From Lachnospiraceae bacterium OM04-12BH (GTDB lineage Bacteria; Bacillota; Clostridia; Lachnospirales; Lachnospiraceae), in assembly GCA_003490145.1 (NCBI GenBank), contig QULQ01000018.1:1-40922 (forward strand): 40,922 nt of DNA, read 5' to 3'. The notes under the pieces are model-generated. The model was not told where the DNA came from. It saw nothing but the letters and a program-made list of their open reading frames with translations, and did not search any database. The position numbers were made by a program, and so were the translations under genes. This document shows positions 39,065-40,922 of the stretch, piece by piece (the first letter of the stretch is position 1; every line of letters starts with the position of its first letter).

Positions 39065-39340
39065 TTATGAGCGGCGGCGTTTTCCCGGTTTGAAATCGAG
39101 GATATGTCCCTCAATCACACGAGCGTAACGCTTGATCTTAATCTCCCGGCGCTGCTGGCTTTGCAGGGCAGCCTGATACCCGTCCTCGGTCAAAAACAGC
39201 CGCATTTCCTCTCCGGGGCTGCCGTAAGCTGTGCTGGGACGCAGGACGGAAAACTCAATCATCCAGCGGGTGTTATCCCAAAACCTCTCTACGGCGAGAA
39301 TGTTGTGTCCTTTCAGCTCACGGGCTGAAATATCCCTCAT
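39065..39340 (-). CDS. ICE-associated unknown protein, family member 2
   Basis: A 91-residue protein: NILAVERFWDNTRWMIEFSVLRPS, GEEMRLFLTEDGYQAALQSQQRREIKIKRYARVIEGHILDF. Aligns with 36804-37115. Probably a beta-rich small cytoplasmic protein; function unknown. It follows parB by 12 bases, so it is co-transcribed with the par genes. Confidence 0.65.
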   Translation of the reverse strand: MRDISARELKGHNILAVERFWDNTRWMIEFSVLRPSTAYGSPGEEMRLFLTEDGYQAALQSQQRREIKIKRYARVIEGHILDFKPGKRRRS

Positions 39341-39352
39341 AGGCGGCTCCTT

Positions 39353-40279
39353 TCATCGTTCCTGATCTCTCTGACGCTTTTTCTGCCATGCCTCCAGCAG
39401 CTTGATGATGGTTTCCTGCATCCGCTGGGGCGTATAGCTTTTAGGGAAATACTTTCGCAAGGTGTCAGAGGTAAATGTCACTCGGTCCAGATCGCTTTTC
39501 TTTTCCTCACCCATGATGACACGCATCATATCGAGGGTCAGATGCCCCTCCTGACTGTATTTTTTGAGCCGCTGAGCTTGAGAAAGAGAAGGGGTAGCCT
39601 GTTCGCTGTCCATCGCGTCCAACAGGTCTACCTGTTCCTCCTTTTTGAGAAAGGACAGCTCATAGGCAGGGTTCAGGGCAATCTTCTTTTCATCCACCAT
39701 ATCCATCAATTCAGGAATCAGCTCTGTCAGACGGATATAGCGCTGAACTTGATTTCTGCTTGAACCAGCCTGCTGAGCCAATATTTCATCGGCTCTCAAC
39801 TTCGTCCCAACTTGGGACGAAGTTAAATCAACTCGCTCTCCCTGATGTTTCATGGCATCCAGCTTCATCTTGTAGGCAAATGCTCTTTCACTAGGGAGCA
39901 GACTTTCTCGTTGCAGGTTGCTGTCAACCATAATGATCGTGGCGGCATCATCATCCAAATCCCGAACAATGACCGGCATGGTCTCCTTTTCTGCCAGCTC
40001 ACTGGCTCTGTGCCGCCTGTGTCCGGCTACCAGCTCATAACCGCCCTCCGGGTCCGGTCGAGCAATCGCCGGAACCAGAACGCCATACTGCTTGATACTG
40101 TCTGCGGTCTCCATCATGGCTTCGTCATCCTTGACTTTGAATGGATGCCCTTTGAACGGGTGCAGTTCCGACAGCGGGATTTCTACTACTTTTTCTCTCT
40201 GAGCATCGGCACGGCTCTCCTCCGTAGAAAACAGATCATCTACCGATGCCAGCCCTACTTTTTTCGCGCTGCTTTTCAA
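39353..40279 (-). CDS. parB: ParB/Spo0J-type partition protein
   Basis: A 308-residue protein. ParB N-terminal domain about 30-135 (VEIPLSELHPFKGHPFKVKDDEAMMETADSIKQYGVLVPAIARP, GHRRHRASELAEKETMPVIV, DSNLQRESLLPSERAFAYKM), including the CTP-binding GHRRHRA motif. HTH about 150-230 (LAQQAGSSRNQVQRYIRLTELIPELMDMVDE). C-terminal dimerisation part to 308. Partitions or regulates the excised ICE together with ParA, whose gene overlaps by 44 bases. A perfect 27-bp palindrome lies within its coding sequence. Confidence 0.95.
   Translation of the reverse strand: MKSSAKKVGLASVDDLFSTEESRADAQREKVVEIPLSELHPFKGHPFKVKDDEAMMETADSIKQYGVLVPAIARPDPEGGYELVAGHRRHRASELAEKETMPVIVRDLDDDAATIIMVDSNLQRESLLPSERAFAYKMKLDAMKHQGERVDLTSSQVGTKLRADEILAQQAGSSRNQVQRYIRLTELIPELMDMVDEKKIALNPAYELSFLKKEEQVDLLDAMDSEQATPSLSQAQRLKKYSQEGHLTLDMMRVIMGEEKKSDLDRVTFTSDTLRKYFPKSYTPQRMQETIIKLLEAWQKKRQRDQER
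39798..39824. repeat. Perfect 27-bp palindrome in parB (candidate parS or operator)
   Basis: Arms AACTTCGTCCCAA and TTGGGACGAAGTT, 13 bp each with one central base. It codes L-T-S-S-Q-V-G-T-K-L. The length and perfection are far beyond chance, and location within parB suggests a ParB-binding centromere. Confidence 0.6.
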
Positions 40280-40922
40280 GTTTCAACACCTCCTTCGTCA
40301 GATTTCGATACCCCTCTGCCACCTTACCGCCAGGGTCATGGACGAAAATGCTTTTTCCCTCTGCGCTAATTTCCTTTGCACGGACAGAGTGTGGAATCTC
40401 CGTTCCAAAGACTTTGATTTTACTTCCATAGGTGTCCCGCAGCAAAGCAGCAATCTCTTTGGCAAAGTTGGTGCGGTTATCCACCATCGTCAGCAGTATA
40501 CCGTCAATCTGGAGCTTTGGATTGATCTGCCGTTTTACCTTGCTGACCGTAGATAAAAGCTGTTCCAATCCTTTGGCGGGCAGATACTCTGCCTGAACGG
40601 GAATTATGATCCTGTTCGCAGCCGCCAGCGCATTGACCGTAAGCATCCCCAACGAGGGCTGACAGTCAATCAGGATATGGGAATATTGTCCCTTCAGTGT
40701 GTCCAGATATTGCCGTAAAACCGTTTCACGGCTCATGGCGTTTACCAAAGAAACCTCCATACCGGAAAGCTGAATATCCGCAGGCATCAGGTCAACGCCT
40801 TCTGCATGATGCAGAATACCTTCTCCGGGACGTATAGGCTGATCCATCAGAATTTTGCCCATTGCATCCGACAGTGTAAATGGCAGCTTGTCCGGTTGCG
40901 GATTTCCCAAGCTGATTGTCAG
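40236..40922 (-). CDS. parA: ParA/Soj-type partition ATPase, C-terminal part
   Basis: The frame is open to the window edge, so the N-terminus with Walker A is outside. Visible are GDLTIS-equivalent LTISLGNP at the edge, VDLMPADIQLSGMEVSLVNAMSRETVLRQYL, Walker B YSHILIDCQPSLGMLTVNAL, VPVQAEYLPAKGLEQLL-like PVQAEYL, and DGILLTMVDNRTNFAKEI. A Soj/ParA family ATPase that positions DNA with ParB. The end overlaps parB. Confidence 0.93.
   Translation of the reverse strand: MTISLGNPQPDKLPFTLSDAMGKILMDQPIRPGEGILHHAEGVDLMPADIQLSGMEVSLVNAMSRETVLRQYLDTLKGQYSHILIDCQPSLGMLTVNALAAANRIIIPVQAEYLPAKGLEQLLSTVSKVKRQINPKLQIDGILLTMVDNRTNFAKEIAALLRDTYGSKIKVFGTEIPHSVRAKEISAEGKSIFVHDPGGKVAEGYRNLTKEVLKLEKQREKSRAGIGR

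Noticed and set aside
1..40922. tRNA or rRNA genes as integration targets
   Set aside because: No cloverleaf or rRNA sequence recognised; the IME targets visible here are protein genes (virD4 and maff2).

Overview
The window comes from a low-to-moderate-GC Firmicute, most likely a gut Clostridia-type anaerobe. This is inferred from the gene families: Tn1549/Tn4451-like TnpV, TnpW, Maff2, PcfB, cysteine-rich VLP protein, large serine recombinases and a Gram-positive erm(B) cassette. No rRNA, tRNA or ordinary chromosomal housekeeping gene is present. The whole window is accessory DNA built as mobile elements nested in mobile elements, and nearly all genes lie on the minus strand.

Layout. (1) Bases 1-about 10134 are an element open at its left end ('left element'). 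It carries a VirE-type helicase and CHC2 primase, a MobQ (MobA/MobL) relaxase with a recognisable oriT, a DUF3847 protein, a small RepA_N protein and an XRE regulator. It then has erm(B) with its leader peptide, an IS3-family insertion beside the erm(B) promoter, and DUF3784, TnpV and XRE genes. (2) 10135-10164 is the 3' scrap of a maff2 gene. (3) 10163-18339 is an 8.2 kb integrative mobilizable element (IME-1) inserted in maff2: serine recombinase, TnpW, DnaC-like loader, RepA with four iterons, VLP protein, MobP relaxase, MobC, and three exported or membrane cargo genes. (4) 18321-19492 is the 5' part of maff2 and the 3' part of virD4. (5) 19491-34771 is a 15.3 kb IME-2 inserted in virD4: TnpW, DnaC, Rep, VLP, a RelB/YafQ toxin-antitoxin pair, MobQ relaxase and oriT, DUF3847, three sigma-like proteins, a two-component system with an ABC transporter, XRE, TnpV and a serine recombinase. 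(6) 34770-40922 is the host integrative conjugative element (ICE) backbone: virD4 5' part, pcfB, DUF4313, BRO antirepressor, a Rep-like protein, parB and the C-terminal part of parA.

The insertion sites can be read to the base. Removing IME-2 between the two CC dinucleotides (GG on the coding strand) at 19491-19492 and 34770-34771 restores an uninterrupted virD4 frame of 609 codons. Removing IME-1 within a shared TTT restores the maff2 frame across its target. Each IME has imperfect inverted repeats at equal distance from its two ends. Both IMEs therefore disrupt conjugation genes of the ICE whose transfer machinery they probably exploit, and the host ICE should be transfer-defective until they excise.

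Regulatory and replication DNA is also visible: four 23-bp iterons inside IME-1 repA (a period that is not a whole number of codons), a conserved untranslated block upstream of rep in both IMEs, two RSF1010-like nic sites, a perfect 27-bp palindrome inside parB, and an inverted repeat upstream of the peptide-type ABC transporter.
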